A DNA stretch of 64,000 bases from assembly GCA_029953675.1 (NCBI GenBank), contig JAMWBK010000006.1:1488001-1552000 (forward strand), written 5' to 3'. The stretch is from Rhodosorus marinus (lineage: Eukaryota > Rhodophyta > Stylonematophyceae > Stylonematales > Stylonemataceae). Under the pieces are notes generated by a model. The model was not told the DNA's origin. It worked only from the letters and a program-made list of their open reading frames with translations, and ran no database searches. This document shows, in pieces, positions 32,677 to 43,486 of the stretch. Position 1 is the stretch's first letter. Every line of letters starts with the position of its first letter. A program made the translations under genes and the position numbers.

Positions 32677-35600
32677 CTATTGCTCAACAATCATTAGGCG
32701 CAGGTCACGATCTTCAAAGAGACCAGTCTTAGTCTTTAAGACAGCCCTCAGCTCGTACACAAGGCTCGGGTCAAGATTGTTGTAGTTAAGGTTAATCGTC
32801 GCTTGGCCAGGGCCAGGTTTCACAGATATCTTCTTCCTGATGACGGAGTTCTTCCCGAGAGTATGAAGCTCCACAAACAAATCCCGTCCCTGAGCAGCAA
32901 CGACCAGTGCAACCCAGGCGACTTCAACCTTCAGTGGCCCCTGCTTGGGAATAATCGTGCTGCTTCCAAGAATAGTCACGTGATCGTGTTGCTGCACATT
33001 GACTTTGTTGATGACTGTAGCCTTGTTCTGGCTTGCCATAGTGCCACGCGGCCGGATGGCCAGTTGCACATTGTACGGTCCACGTTGCGGGGTCAATCCC
33101 GAGAAATCCAGCGGGCCAATGTCTTCAACACCATAACCCCTGCCTACTTCCTTCTTGGCAACTGCAATTCTGTTCTTCTCCTTGGTCGATTGGATCGTCA
33201 AGAAAATGTCGCTAGGTTCCGAAGCAGCCCAGCTAGTCTTCACGTAGTACGGCCCATCTGCGGAGATCCTGTCTGAATGCGCCTTCCTCACAAATCTCAC
33301 TGAAGACCTTGACGGAATTCCCGGACGGCTAGAAGCGAGCGCAATATAGATAGTACCAGCATACCTGTCAGAAAACTCAGCACCCCTGGGCCTCAAGTCA
33401 ACTCTGACCCTATACGTTTCACCCTCTTTGAGCTGCCCGTAGCCCCTTAGAGTAAGGTCTCGCTTGCCAGAACCTTGAGGAACATTAAAACGTTGATTGA
33501 CGATGGCCCCGCTCTCGGTTGCGACTTGTATGCTCAGAGAAATCTCAGCCGGTGCTGGTGCAGTAAAGGTCACGCTTACTGGAATTCCACCGCTCAACCT
33601 CAAAAACTTTCTCGGATTAGTCACCACAATGTTCCCGCCGGTGGGATTGGGGGTTGGTGGGGCCGGACCGATAGTTGGAGTACCACCACTTGTCTCCTTT
33701 GCGTAGATTGCTCGGTAGGTGGTTGCCTTCAAAATTTTTATATTCTGGATGCGAGGGCCTCCGCCAGCCCACCTGACAAATTTCCACTGATTATTGGGTC
33801 CGTACGTCTCAGGCGCGAATACTTGAGCGTCGGATCCAAGCACAACGAGCTCCGAGAAAGGTGCATTCACTGTGTATCCGGTAAGCGATAAAGGTACACC
33901 GGCTGGCTGACTCTCGAAGTTAAATCTGACCTTCTTTGTTTCCACAAACTGGGATACTTGAACGGTTTCGCCTCTCCAGGTCACGACCATCAAAACCTCG
34001 TAGAAGAAGTTGTCCTCATGTGTCGCAGCCTTAAAGGTTCCGGACCTAGTCCCCTCGGCCTGGCCAGCTGAATGAGTATGGCACGATGGCGGCGTGGTGT
34101 ACGAGCAATGATGGATGAGCAGCTGCCAGCCGAAAGCCTCGCGTGGGATGTTGTTCCCGTTGCGTGTGTCAATAGCTACACCAGCAAAGGGAATGCTGTC
34201 CCCGACTTCAACCTTCAGGGTCTTACTAGGTTTCGTGATGCTGGCATCAATTGAGCTCGGGTTCTTGCCGGTTCTGAACGAGAACTGGAAGTTTTCGGAT
34301 AGCGAATTGCCAGCTAAATCTTTCACACCATTTTTCGCTTTGAAGGCTACGATATACGTAGTCCTGAAGTCGAGATTTGCACCCTTGATCGTGATGGCTC
34401 TCGCACTCGCGTCATACTCCGCTTCCCCTCCATTTACCTCCCCAGCGCCTTTCTTCGATATAGTGTAGCTGCCGCTGACCGTGCTCGCATCAAGTGCCTC
34501 GCTAAAGCGCACTCTAATGTCATCGCTTGGGTCTACATCCTCTTCTTTGTGCTTCGGTCTCGTACTGACAACGGTGGGATCCTTCTTATCGACGGTCGCG
34601 CTGACCGTATAGGTGTAAATCAGATCCTTGTTCAGCACTCCACCGTCCAAGTCTACAACACCTGCTCTGCCACTCTTCACAACGAGGGATACTTTCTCCC
34701 CTGCGGTAAGAGCCTTCGTTACCGTGAGCTCGAAAGATCGCCTCCCGTAGTCAAACTTGTAGTCCGCAGCAATTCTGACGCCCTTCGCGTTCCTAAGGAA
34801 CACGTTCTGTCTAGTTGCGCTGTCGGGCTCAACTGACTTCGTGAACTTTCCATTGAAAACGCTGTTTCTTGTCTTGATCTGAGTCCCTGGGTCGGGTGTG
34901 AGATTGACTTTGACAGGAGTCTTGTCTCTCGTGTAGGTAACCTTTGTCAACTCTCCAATGCCGTATACACTGATAAAGTACAACGAATTATCAGGTCCAG
35001 CACGAACTTGCACAGGCGCAGCACTCACATATACTCGGTCCAGGTCCTCCACCAGTACGTCCTGGTTATTCAACTTCGCAAAACCGATAAACCTGTGCGC
35101 GTTGTCGGCGTAAGTAAGCACATCGTAGTATCGATTCGGCCAGCCTTTGATCGAGATTCTCTCTCCAATCATCACAGCGTATGACTTTCCTTCGAAGTGA
35201 GGGTATTCGATCAGGGGCTCCTTGTGCTTCTTATTGGCTATCAACTTTTTGCATTCATCAGTCTTAGCCCAGAATTTGAGGGGTAAGGTCCCCTCAAAGC
35301 AGGGCCATCCGAAATTCGCTCCAGCAGTGACGACATCAATCTCCTCCATTGAGCTCCATTGCACATCACCGATGTAGAACCGGTTCTTGTTCGTGGTACT
35401 CGGATGGATGTGCAACGGGTTCCGGACTCCAGTTGCATAAATCTTGGACCGGATGTGCTTTCCATTCCCGTCGAAGTAGGGGTTATTCTTGAGACCCTCT
35501 CCCAGAGTGGCCCTCTTCGTTGATATTCTTAGGATCTTTCCACTCAGAGATGTAAGTCGCTGGGCATTGATCGCCGATGGGACAACTGAAGCGAATTCAC

Positions 35601-36711
35601 CATCTCCAACAGTCACGACCAGGTTGTTATCCTCGTCAAAGGCGAGCCCACCGCCGACGTGGCTCTTGTCATTCACTGAAAGGCAGTCCGCATTTTTATT
35701 TGCTTTGAGTGCTTGTTTGCATCCAAACCCTTCCTCCTTTCCGATGACAATCTCCCGAGATTTCTTGTCTTCGCGCTTCCCATTAATAATCATTGTACGA
35801 ACAACTCGTCCAGTTCTCGCCTTCTGGTAGTCGGCAGCTCGCTTCGTATGGTCATATACATGGAAGAAGTACAGATAAGGCTTCTGTTTGTAGTCATTGG
35901 CGATGGCTATCGACATGATTCCACGGTCGTGATAGTCGTTGGTCTCATCCCTCACATCCACTACGTCTTTCTGAATGATCCGCCCCTGCTTACTGAGCCG
36001 GAGGATACGTCCCTCGTTCAGTCCGACAAGGACATTGTCATTAGGCTCGAAAAGGAAATCCACGGGTCTGAACATGACGTCCTTAGAAAACCTCTCCTCT
36101 TCAAATCCAGTTGGCCAGTTGCCCTCGCTAAGGAAGTTCACGCGGGAGGAGACATCAAGTCTCGGTCCCGTGCTAAGCCTAGAGAAGCTACGAATGTGCT
36201 TCACCTCATCGCCACCTCCTCCATAGTATTCCAACTTCACCAGATTCTTGAAGTAACAGTTTTCCATCCCGGCTTCAAACTCCCGTCTCTTGTTAAAGTG
36301 CATATCCACGAGCTCCGAATCCGCAGTCTCATCAGCGCCGGCGAGGTTCCGCCCAATCATTATCTTCGCAATTGCCTTGAGGGAGTCGGAGCTCTTCGCG
36401 ACGAACATGTTCTCCTCCGTATCCCACTCGATTTCCAGATCTCCAATCGCGGGAAGGAGCTGCTCCAACTTCAGTCTCGCGGCTAAGCCGCAAGGTGAGT
36501 TCCGATGAATGACATCCCAGTTCACGAGCTTGATTGTCAGCGTATCCGTGCAGTTCGAGCAGTCCTGCAGAATAGTGTTTCCATTGTACGTCTGAAATGA
36601 GCTATCGATAGTCTGCACTATTGGCTTACCCTCTGCCAATCCCACAAGCAGGCAGCCGACCAAAAAAACCAAAGCTGCGCTCCGTCCGACACGCATCATC
36701 TTTCTTGCCAT
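32677..36711 (-). CDS. Large secreted SNase-like/GSDH/Ig-like protein, paralogue 3
   Basis: One open frame of 1344 residues starts at the ATG at 36711. Residues 1-28 are a signal peptide (AALVFLVGCLLVGLAEG). Residues 38-165 carry the shared motif RNSPCGLAARLKLEQLL. The GSDH propeller runs about 198-590 (KSHVGGGLAFDEDNNLVVTV, YATGVRNPLHIHP, FGWPCFEG, YADNAHRFIGF). Two Ig-like domains (600-820), a PKD-like domain (HCSYTTPPSCHTHS) and one InlB-like repeat (FESQPAGVPLSLTGY ... FVRWAGGG) follow. After a short Pro/Thr linker (TIGPAPPTPNPTGG) come three tandem beta domains of about 100 residues; the first two end in Y-x-V-x-V/L-x-L/I-RPRG. The order of domains equals paralogue 1, so 1 and 3 look closer to each other than to paralogue 2. 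It is probably extracellular; enzyme activity is not shown. Confidence 0.85.
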   Translation of the reverse strand: MARKMMRVGRSAALVFLVGCLLVGLAEGKPIVQTIDSSFQTYNGNTILQDCSNCTDTLTIKLVNWDVIHRNSPCGLAARLKLEQLLPAIGDLEIEWDTEENMFVAKSSDSLKAIAKIMIGRNLAGADETADSELVDMHFNKRREFEAGMENCYFKNLVKLEYYGGGGDEVKHIRSFSRLSTGPRLDVSSRVNFLSEGNWPTGFEEERFSKDVMFRPVDFLFEPNDNVLVGLNEGRILRLSKQGRIIQKDVVDVRDETNDYHDRGIMSIAIANDYKQKPYLYFFHVYDHTKRAADYQKARTGRVVRTMIINGKREDKKSREIVIGKEEGFGCKQALKANKNADCLSVNDKSHVGGGLAFDEDNNLVVTVGDGEFASVVPSAINAQRLTSLSGKILRISTKRATLGEGLKNNPYFDGNGKHIRSKIYATGVRNPLHIHPSTTNKNRFYIGDVQWSSMEEIDVVTAGANFGWPCFEGTLPLKFWAKTDECKKLIANKKHKEPLIEYPHFEGKSYAVMIGERISIKGWPNRYYDVLTYADNAHRFIGFAKLNNQDVLVEDLDRVYVSAAPVQVRAGPDNSLYFISVYGIGELTKVTYTRDKTPVKVNLTPDPGTQIKTRNSVFNGKFTKSVEPDSATRQNVFLRNAKGVRIAADYKFDYGRRSFELTVTKALTAGEKVSLVVKSGRAGVVDLDGGVLNKDLIYTYTVSATVDKKDPTVVSTRPKHKEEDVDPSDDIRVRFSEALDASTVSGSYTISKKGAGEVNGGEAEYDASARAITIKGANLDFRTTYIVAFKAKNGVKDLAGNSLSENFQFSFRTGKNPSSIDASITKPSKTLKVEVGDSIPFAGVAIDTRNGNNIPREAFGWQLLIHHCSYTTPPSCHTHSAGQAEGTRSGTFKAATHEDNFFYEVLMVVTWRGETVQVSQFVETKKVRFNFESQPAGVPLSLTGYTVNAPFSELVVLGSDAQVFAPETYGPNNQWKFVRWAGGGPRIQNIKILKATTYRAIYAKETSGGTPTIGPAPPTPNPTGGNIVVTNPRKFLRLSGGIPVSVTFTAPAPAEISLSIQVATESGAIVNQRFNVPQGSGKRDLTLRGYGQLKEGETYRVRVDLRPRGAEFSDRYAGTIYIALASSRPGIPSRSSVRFVRKAHSDRISADGPYYVKTSWAASEPSDIFLTIQSTKEKNRIAVAKKEVGRGYGVEDIGPLDFSGLTPQRGPYNVQLAIRPRGTMASQNKATVINKVNVQQHDHVTILGSSTIIPKQGPLKVEVAWVALVVAAQGRDLFVELHTLGKNSVIRKKISVKPGPGQATINLNYNNLDPSLVYELRAVLKTKTGLFEDRDLRLMIVEQ

Positions 36712-39700
36712 GACCTGACGAGCTCTCCTTCAGGCAAACGCAGGCAAACCACAAAACCCAAGTCTCTCCTTATCTCCGTACCGTTCAACCTGATCACTTA
36801 TTCCATCGTTGGGGGCCCTTCTATCCACTTCAAACAGCACCGATGGAGATGACTAGGAGGATGATCAATAGTCCCTTCTCACTAGCACTAAGGCGATAGT
36901 GCAGTGTTCACGTCCTCCTCAGTCTTCGTCCAACACTGCCGTTCGAACATCCCGCCACTGCAAACGCTGATTATAGCTGTTACATTTATAGAGCTGAAAT
37001 GTCCAGAGGCTCTCAACCAGAGATAAGCAGGACAAAACTATCCCCAGAAAGAAAGGTAACCACAGGACGAACAATTCGTATTCTGGCCCGTTGCTACCAA
37101 ATTTCTCACGCCAAATGGGAAAGAATTCGGAAAACGCGATTTACCGATCGGAAACAGTTGAGAAAACTATCCATTGGTAAAACACCAAAAAGAAAAATAA
37201 GATCAAAAACTTAAAAACGAGAGAAAATGGGGAAGAAGGTGGGGGGGGGGAAGGATTATGGCCCGCAGGAACAATTTTCTTCAGCGCAAGTTGCGACATT
37301 TGCCTTCTCTTCCACCAACCGGGTGGGCAGTGAGCTCCACCACATCGGTAAGACCACTCAAAGCAAATGCTCAAGTAAGTGAAAAACATTGGAAAAACAC
37401 CGAAATCGATCTTCTCTTATGTTTTTTGCCGATCTCAGTTTGCCGCCCCGCTCCCCCCCAACCACCCCTCCTTTCCTCTTCGCCTTCTGTTCCCGTTCAA
37501 CTCACCCCCCCAGAGCGGACGGGCGGTCGGAATAGGGTGTCTAGTGTGTCCTGCCGGTTGAGACGGGTTGGGGACACGCTTGACCACGAACGGGCCAGTG
37601 AAAACCCAACCCCACTGATATAATATCAAAATGGATCTGACGTGTTGCGAATGAATACGAAAACTCAAGAAAAGACAAAGTTACGTTACGATTCTGTGTC
37701 CTTATTTGACCCCCTTCTTCTTCTGTGATAGGTGAAATCGAATGTTCCCGACAAGGAGTAACCACTGGACAAAGCCGGATCCAAAGTTGTATTTTTTAAT
37801 ACATGAACGGACGTGAAACTCTATCCAAAAAACTTTTCAAAGAGAGTGTTCAGCGGGAATTGAAAATATTTCAACACAATTCCCTTTTCCGTCTTCTGAC
37901 GGGTAGGAAAATGTTTGCAAAGGATCCTTTACCATGAGCCAGTCCTCGCTCAACTGCCCCCCCCCTCCGCCCCTTTTCACTTTTCATTTCAAATGCACCC
38001 GTTATCGGAAAAGCACAGCGTACGTTTTTCTGCCCTAACACCTGGAAAAACAACGCTTTCTCTATTTGCCATGTAGCGCGGATTTTCATTTCAAACCGGC
38101 GGAGGGGCTGCTGCAACTTTTTAACTTGATCCACATGCAAGTATCCAGTAAACTGCCCATTCTGCTTTTGCACAGTCAATAGCTCCCACCCCTTGTTTCT
38201 GTTCTCAAAATATCCGGAGTTCCAGTACAGTACTTTTCGTTGGGCGGAATGCATATTCAGATAAGTGTCATCAACAAGAACTGATAATGGAGTTGAAGAG
38301 GAACCGAAATAGATTGATTACTGCGTTCTGGCACGTGACGAAAACACTCTGCAATCATATCGTTTATTCTAGTATATTTTCGATTAGATCCGGTCGGTTC
38401 CAATGGGGGGGGGGGGTTGAAAGGACAAGATTGCGCGGGCTTCATCATCCTCAAATGGATTGTCAGGAATTTTGTGTCTCATTTTGGCGAAGTAGCTCCA
38501 GATGTGGTCGATCAATACATCGTCATTGTCTCCAGTCCGCATTCGCGTTGCCCTCCTCTTCCCAAAACAACTGAAATATTTGAAATATCCTTTTCTTCTC
38601 TTTGCTGCCTTTGTCAAGCCAGCGATTTGAGGGGTTTTGTTTGCTAAGCGGGTAGCGAAAAAAAAAGAGCAAAAAACCAAACAAAGCGGCAATGTGAGGC
38701 CACCAACACGGAAGGCGTGGAAGTAACCTAACAAAAGCGAAAAAATTTGTAAGAATATTTGCTCTTCATCGGCATTTGGACCAAAACGTTGTTTAATGCC
38801 AAGGAAGAGGCCGGGTGCGCAAGAGGGGGTGAAGGTGCGGAGGGAAGAATAGAAGGTGAGGGGGGGGGGAGGGGTTTGAAGAGGGAGGGGAGGGGGGGTT
38901 GAATGGTTGCTCAGAAAAAACTTCATAATTTCTCCCTAGCGTCCCTTGTAAAACTCCGGTGTCCCAACATGATCCATTTTTTGCTTACGAATATTGATGT
39001 CCTTCACAGAAAATTTAAGCCATGGTTGGCAGTAGATTTCCTTTTAACTCAGCAAATTCATTGTTGAAATATCGTTGAATTATTGAGAGTGCTTCATTTT
39101 GAAACTCGTTGGTTGGTCAAATCGTGGGTCAATTCATAGGAAAGGAAAGGCCGGGTTTGTTAGCCTTGATGCCTTGTGCGGTGAAGAAAAATAGCCATCT
39201 TTACGCAGAAGAATAGTCTAATTAATGATAGAATACCAAAATCTGTTCTTGTTTGTTCTGAGTTTTTTTATGTTTTAGAGTGGAGACGAGCACGGGTCAA
39301 GTTCTAGGTGCTCAAGGCTCGAGAAGATAGGGTGGATACCGCAGATTTGGAAAGTCTGGAACTGCTCCGGTTGACACGCCACGCCACATCTTCAGTTTCT
39401 CCGTATTCGTGGAATCACTAAAAAAAATTTGAGCCATCCGTTGCTTCGTTGCTTCCAGTGGATGCTGCAGTTCGGTGCATGCCCATATGAAGTTGAGAGG
39501 GAGAGGCTTCCTGGAGCGCGGTTCGTTTGGCAATTTTTGAAGAGCTGAGAACAATTGTGGCTGTGCAGCTGGGTAGGCGAGTACCTAGAGGTAGCTGCCG
39601 CTCCCAATTCCGGTTGTTTGATCGGGATTCGACTTCATTTGGAGGTAGATATAAAGGCCTTGTCGCGATGGCTTCCCTCGGTTCAGTAAAATTCGGTCTT

Positions 39701-39879
39701 TCCTTTGTCGTGGGTATATTTTCGGAACATAGCTACACAAATGCAGCCCTGGAATAGCAGTGCACACACTTTATTGCTGCTTTCTCCACGTAGTATATCA
39801 GATGGGGGATAGTTAAATCGTTACCCGACATCCGTGGCTTTCAGCGGATGTTTGGAGCCTAGACCTGGTGGTGTAAGCC

Positions 39880-40029
39880 CTCGTTCCATACACATTCGAG
39901 AGGGCTGTGCATGTACTTTGTGGCGATGACCTGGTGCCATATACATTCGAGAGGACATGGACTTTGTAGCGATGACCTCGTTCCATGTATATATTCGAGG
40001 AGGGTTGTGCATGGACTTTGTAGCGATCT
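39880..40029. repeat. Imperfect tandem repeat, three copies of about 46-53 bp
   Basis: Three successive copies follow the pattern cctcgttccat...attcgagagg...gcatggactttgtagcgatga: 39880-39929, 39930-39976 and 39977-40029. Copies differ by substitutions and small indels. The unit length is not a fixed multiple of three and no frame is kept, so it looks non-coding. Confidence 0.75.
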
Positions 40030-40544
40030 CCCTTCAACCCGCTCTGCTTGTGGTCCTAGTCATGGTGCTGTTTTGGAAAAGGTATCCAGGAAAGAGAAAA
40101 TTCGCGGAAAAGCTATGTCTCTTCGATGTGAGAGCGGGAGTGGCGACCGGCTCAATTTGACCGAGTCGTTCCTAGGGAATTGCAATCCTCCTATATCACC
40201 CGGAATCTTCCCTTCCTGCCGCGCCCATATCTCGAGCGCAGGGATGTCCGCTCTATGAAGAAAGGTTCGTGGGAGACTTTTGGGCGAAACTTGGATCACC
40301 ATCTCTCAAGGGGGCCGCTCCCCCCGCCGTGATCAGGTCTTGAAAAACAAAACATAGCCATTCGGCCAAACTAAAACTAGGCCGAGAGTACTTCAGGTTC
40401 CGCAAATAGTTTCAGCAATGAAAATAATAACAGGCTTCCTGATCAAGTTCTTTATGAAGTTCGTTCATCTTCCCAGGTGGAAAATTAGTTACGCACCATA
40501 GTTTACATGGATGATGATGTTACATGCTTTCTTATTTTTGTAAG

Positions 40545-40652
40545 GGTAGGAGGAGCCGACAGGGTAGGAGGAGCCGACAGGGTAGGAGGAGCCGACAGGG
40601 TAGGAGGAGCCGACAGGGTAGGAGGAGCCGACAGGGTAGGAGGAGCCGACAG
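40545..40652. repeat. Six perfect copies of an 18-bp tandem repeat
   Basis: The unit ggtaggaggagccgacag is repeated six times with no mismatch, then breaks down at agtgtggagcc. The 18-base unit keeps all frames open (VGGADR, GRRSRQ, and CRLLLP on the other strand), so the open frames here are a consequence of the repeat rather than evidence for a gene. Confidence 0.95.
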
Positions 40653-41747
40653 TGTGGAGCCAGCGATGAATGGGGATCGATTAGACCGTCCCCTACCAGA
40701 CTTATGAATGTGTAGTGGTCCTCAAACTTTGGGGCATGCATCGACAGGACATTTGTTGAAAATCCAATGCCATAAATCCTTCGGCAGAGGAAATCTGTTC
40801 AATTTTTTATCACCGAACGGAAGCAGGGCATTGGATTGTCACGCGGACTGGTACTGAATTCTTTTCAGAGCTCGAACAGGAACACCCTCATGATGGTCAC
40901 AATGAGGTCAATGCAGCCGCCAGGAGATGGATTGTGCTCGTGTTCCTTTCTTGAACTGTAGCTTCGCGTGTTGAATTTCGGTTTACCTTGATTTCTCTTA
41001 GCAAATGTTTTAGAAACAATGAGCGATGTCTTGGTGGGGTGAAGGCTAGAACTCGACCGAAAGTTGCTGGCCGAGCTTGGTGCCTGGGAATCTGGAAGTC
41101 CATAAGTGAATACTCGAGAGAGGAATCTTCAACTTTCTGCTGCGATAGCTGACTCTCGATTGTGCACCGACAGACCATGCTCGGGTGCGGCCAAACCACC
41201 AATCGCGCTTTGGATTTCTCGAACACCCTCACCCGCTTGGGTCACTCTGATCCCATAGAAAGTCACAGACGCACACACTAAATCGTTCATTCTGCGATCG
41301 CAGTGCATCTGCATGCGCATAGCGAACCCACACTCACCGGCGCATCTGAATACCTACGGCGCCTCCTTCAATGAGACCCAAAACCCGCGTTCACTTTTCG
41401 CCCCTCAAAAAAAAACCAGTCCAAGTTCAGTCATTTTCAACGGATTCAATCATCGTCTCTTCTAAAACATTCGCCACGGTCATTGGATGAAATCTAATGA
41501 AACCCTAAAAGTTTGGAAGGTACTGTTCATTTTTTAATATTTTCAAGGATCCGTCGCCGGAGTTTCATGAAAATATTGATAATATTAGCATTTTATGTTA
41601 AATGTTTTAATTTTAGGTGTAGTCTGATGACGTCAAGAAATAAATTGAAAAACATTATTGCGGAGGCGAGAATAAGCTCCATTGGCGAGTTCCTGGGGAC
41701 CTACGCTTGCGGCAAGATGACGAAGGCGGTGGCAACAGGATGTATTA

Positions 41748-42042
41748 CATAGGGCAAACCCTGCAAAGTGTTTGCCCTATGCTCATGATGTAGTGTTTTC
41801 TCTCCCCCCTGTAAGGCCTTTTTCGGGGGCTTCGTGAACGATTCCTGTCCGCTATCTGCCCAGTACCATAGTTTGGAACAGGAGAGAAGGGCATGATGTA
41901 GAACGCGTTTCACCGGGAACCCTTTCCTTAGCGGGAACTGCTTGGATTTCCGCAGGGAAGGCTTTCGTCCGCCTAGGAAAGCGTTTTTTCCCCTCGTTTA
42001 CATAGTTAACTCTCGCGCTCATGCCCCTGAGGCATGAGCGCG
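41748..42042. repeat. Cluster of three inverted repeats within 300 bp
   Basis: First: CATAGGGCAAAC (41748-41759) with exact complement GTTTGCCCTATG (41770-41781). Second: imperfect stem between cctttccttagcgg (41921-41934) and ccgcctaggaaagc (41969-41982). Third: CGCGCTCATGCC (42014-42025), loop cctga, GGCATGAGCGCG (42031-42042). The word catgatgtag also occurs twice (near 41784 and 41893). This could be a foldback element or a structured RNA; the sequence alone does not decide. Confidence 0.7.
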
Positions 42043-42754
42043 TAATCTGCGGCTTCCGCTGGACCTCAGTGCTTATATTGGGTCCTAAGAAAGACGCGAA
42101 TAGCACTTGAAAAAAAGCAGCAATATAACCTCCGAAACACTCGCAACATGAAGATCGGCCTCTCTTTCGGCAGCTCGCGTCCTCCACAAACGGAAAACCA
42201 CTTGAGCGAAATGAGCAATCGGTCCGCACACAAAAATTGTCGTCATTCGAGGTCTATGCGGATAGCAGGTCCCTGTCCATGCTCAAGTGCAGGGCGGACC
42301 CTGTCCATCGTCATGGTGTTCTCCTCGCACATATTCGGCTTTATTAGCATGTCGCTGAGAAACGCCGAATCAGTCTATCAGGAGTTTGACCGGGTGGAGT
42401 AAACGCTTGTGACGGTGAGGTATTTTCTCCAAAGGCTCCACCATATGAATTTTGACGTGCGCCTTCCATCCTTGCTACAAGCGTCTTATCTGAGGACGCC
42501 AGGAAACAAGCAGCGCCCGAATGAATCATCCGATAGCAGACGTTGGAGTAATCAAATCGCTGAGCTTTGCCGTGCTGTAGCCGTTTGGACTAATTTACTG
42601 GGCCATACTAGGGGAAGTCTAGCACGAGGGTATCTTCACAACTGGTGAGGAAGGTGTGAGCGAGAAATGTTTTGTCGGCTAAAGGTTTTACTTTAGAAAA
42701 ATTCGCAGGTTTTCGAAGGCGGTAACTCATGTATTGACCTGAAACAGAAAAGAA

Positions 42755-43408
42755 ATGGAAAGGTGTTCTTTCATATTGCCAATCGGTGCGACTCATCGAG
42801 CGAGTCGGCGGTTGGTACGGAGGCTGGTTGCTGAGGAAGACGTCAAAGAGCAGCATCAGGAGGTGCTAAACGAAGGTTCAGTGTACAAACCTACGAGGGC
42901 AAGAGCTGTGCTCGCCCTACCAAGGACGATTGTGAAAGAAGCTGAATTCTATTTCAAGTACGCTCGCACTCCAGGTCACCGGGTGCATTCTTTGGGGAGG
43001 GTTTTGTGCTGATTCCCCCGCTGCTGCTCACTTCTGACTCCTTCTTCGCTGACTCTCGCTAGGGAACGGCCTAGGAGACTCCTCACGGCTGGCTCAATTG
43101 CCGTACTCATGGGTTTCTTTGGTGCAACAAGCGCTGCTACGATTATTGGATCTGTCGCTGATTGGGATCCTCTTGCCGCAGGTACGGGGTAGTGAAAAAA
43201 TGCCATTTTGGATGGTCAAGCCGCTAACTAAAGCTCTCACGGTATCTTTTCGTTGTCTAAACAAGCTGTGTTGCTTTTCTGGACCGAGACTTTCACTCGT
43301 ATCTACTACACGTCTGAAACGAAGACGATACCAATGAAGCTGATAAACGCCTTCAAAATCGGGCTAGTTTATGGTATGGCCGTGGAGGCCATGAAGCTGG
43401 GCACATAA
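42755..43408 (+). CDS. Nuclear Ycf20-like (DUF565) plastid membrane protein
   Basis: Three exons, 42755-42957, 43063-43181 and 43266-43408, join in frame (AA|G and G|CT) to 154 residues. The N-terminal ~40 residues are basic and hydroxylated (MERCSFILPIGATHRASRRL), consistent with a plastid transit peptide. The rest fits the Ycf20/DUF565 layout: RRLLTAGSIAVLMGFFGATS, then an ATIIGSVADWDPLAA turn (compare ATxxGQxxDWxxLxA), a second hydrophobic segment (AVLLFWTETFTRIYY), and the C-terminal signature LINAFKIGLVYGMAVEAMKLG. In plants and green algae Ycf20-like proteins are thylakoid/envelope proteins linked to photoprotection; many red algae keep ycf20 in the plastid genome, so a nuclear copy is of interest. 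The start is the first ATG of the exon; an additional 5' exon cannot be excluded. Confidence 0.8.
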
Positions 43409-43486
43409 AGTCCATGTACAAAGGTCTATCGCGAACTGGAGCCTTAAAGAATTAATTAGTTTGAGCAATCGAGCAACTGTCCTTTT

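Larger units (their letters stand above)
36712..42754. other. Long intergenic region rich in repeats and hairpins
   Basis: The first 300 bases are the promoter side of paralogue 3. From 37220 to 38950 there are G- and C-runs and frames of low complexity. The interval contains the approximate tandem repeat at 39880-40029, the 18-bp tandem repeat at 40545-40652 and the hairpin cluster at 41748-42042. Frames at 37871-38254 (minus), 40897-41232 (minus) and 42148-42402 (plus) have no recognisable family and were not called. Confidence 0.5.

Noticed and set aside
35713-36486. 257-codon plus-strand frame
   Set aside because: Antisense shadow of the propeller region of paralogue 3; likewise 16160-16825 in paralogue 1.
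38384-38926. 180-codon minus-strand frame
   Set aside because: Much of it is translated G/C runs (Pro-rich start) and low-complexity DNA; no domain recognised.
40545-40652. Possible CRISPR array
   Set aside because: Units are directly adjacent with no spacers and the genome is eukaryotic; it is a minisatellite.
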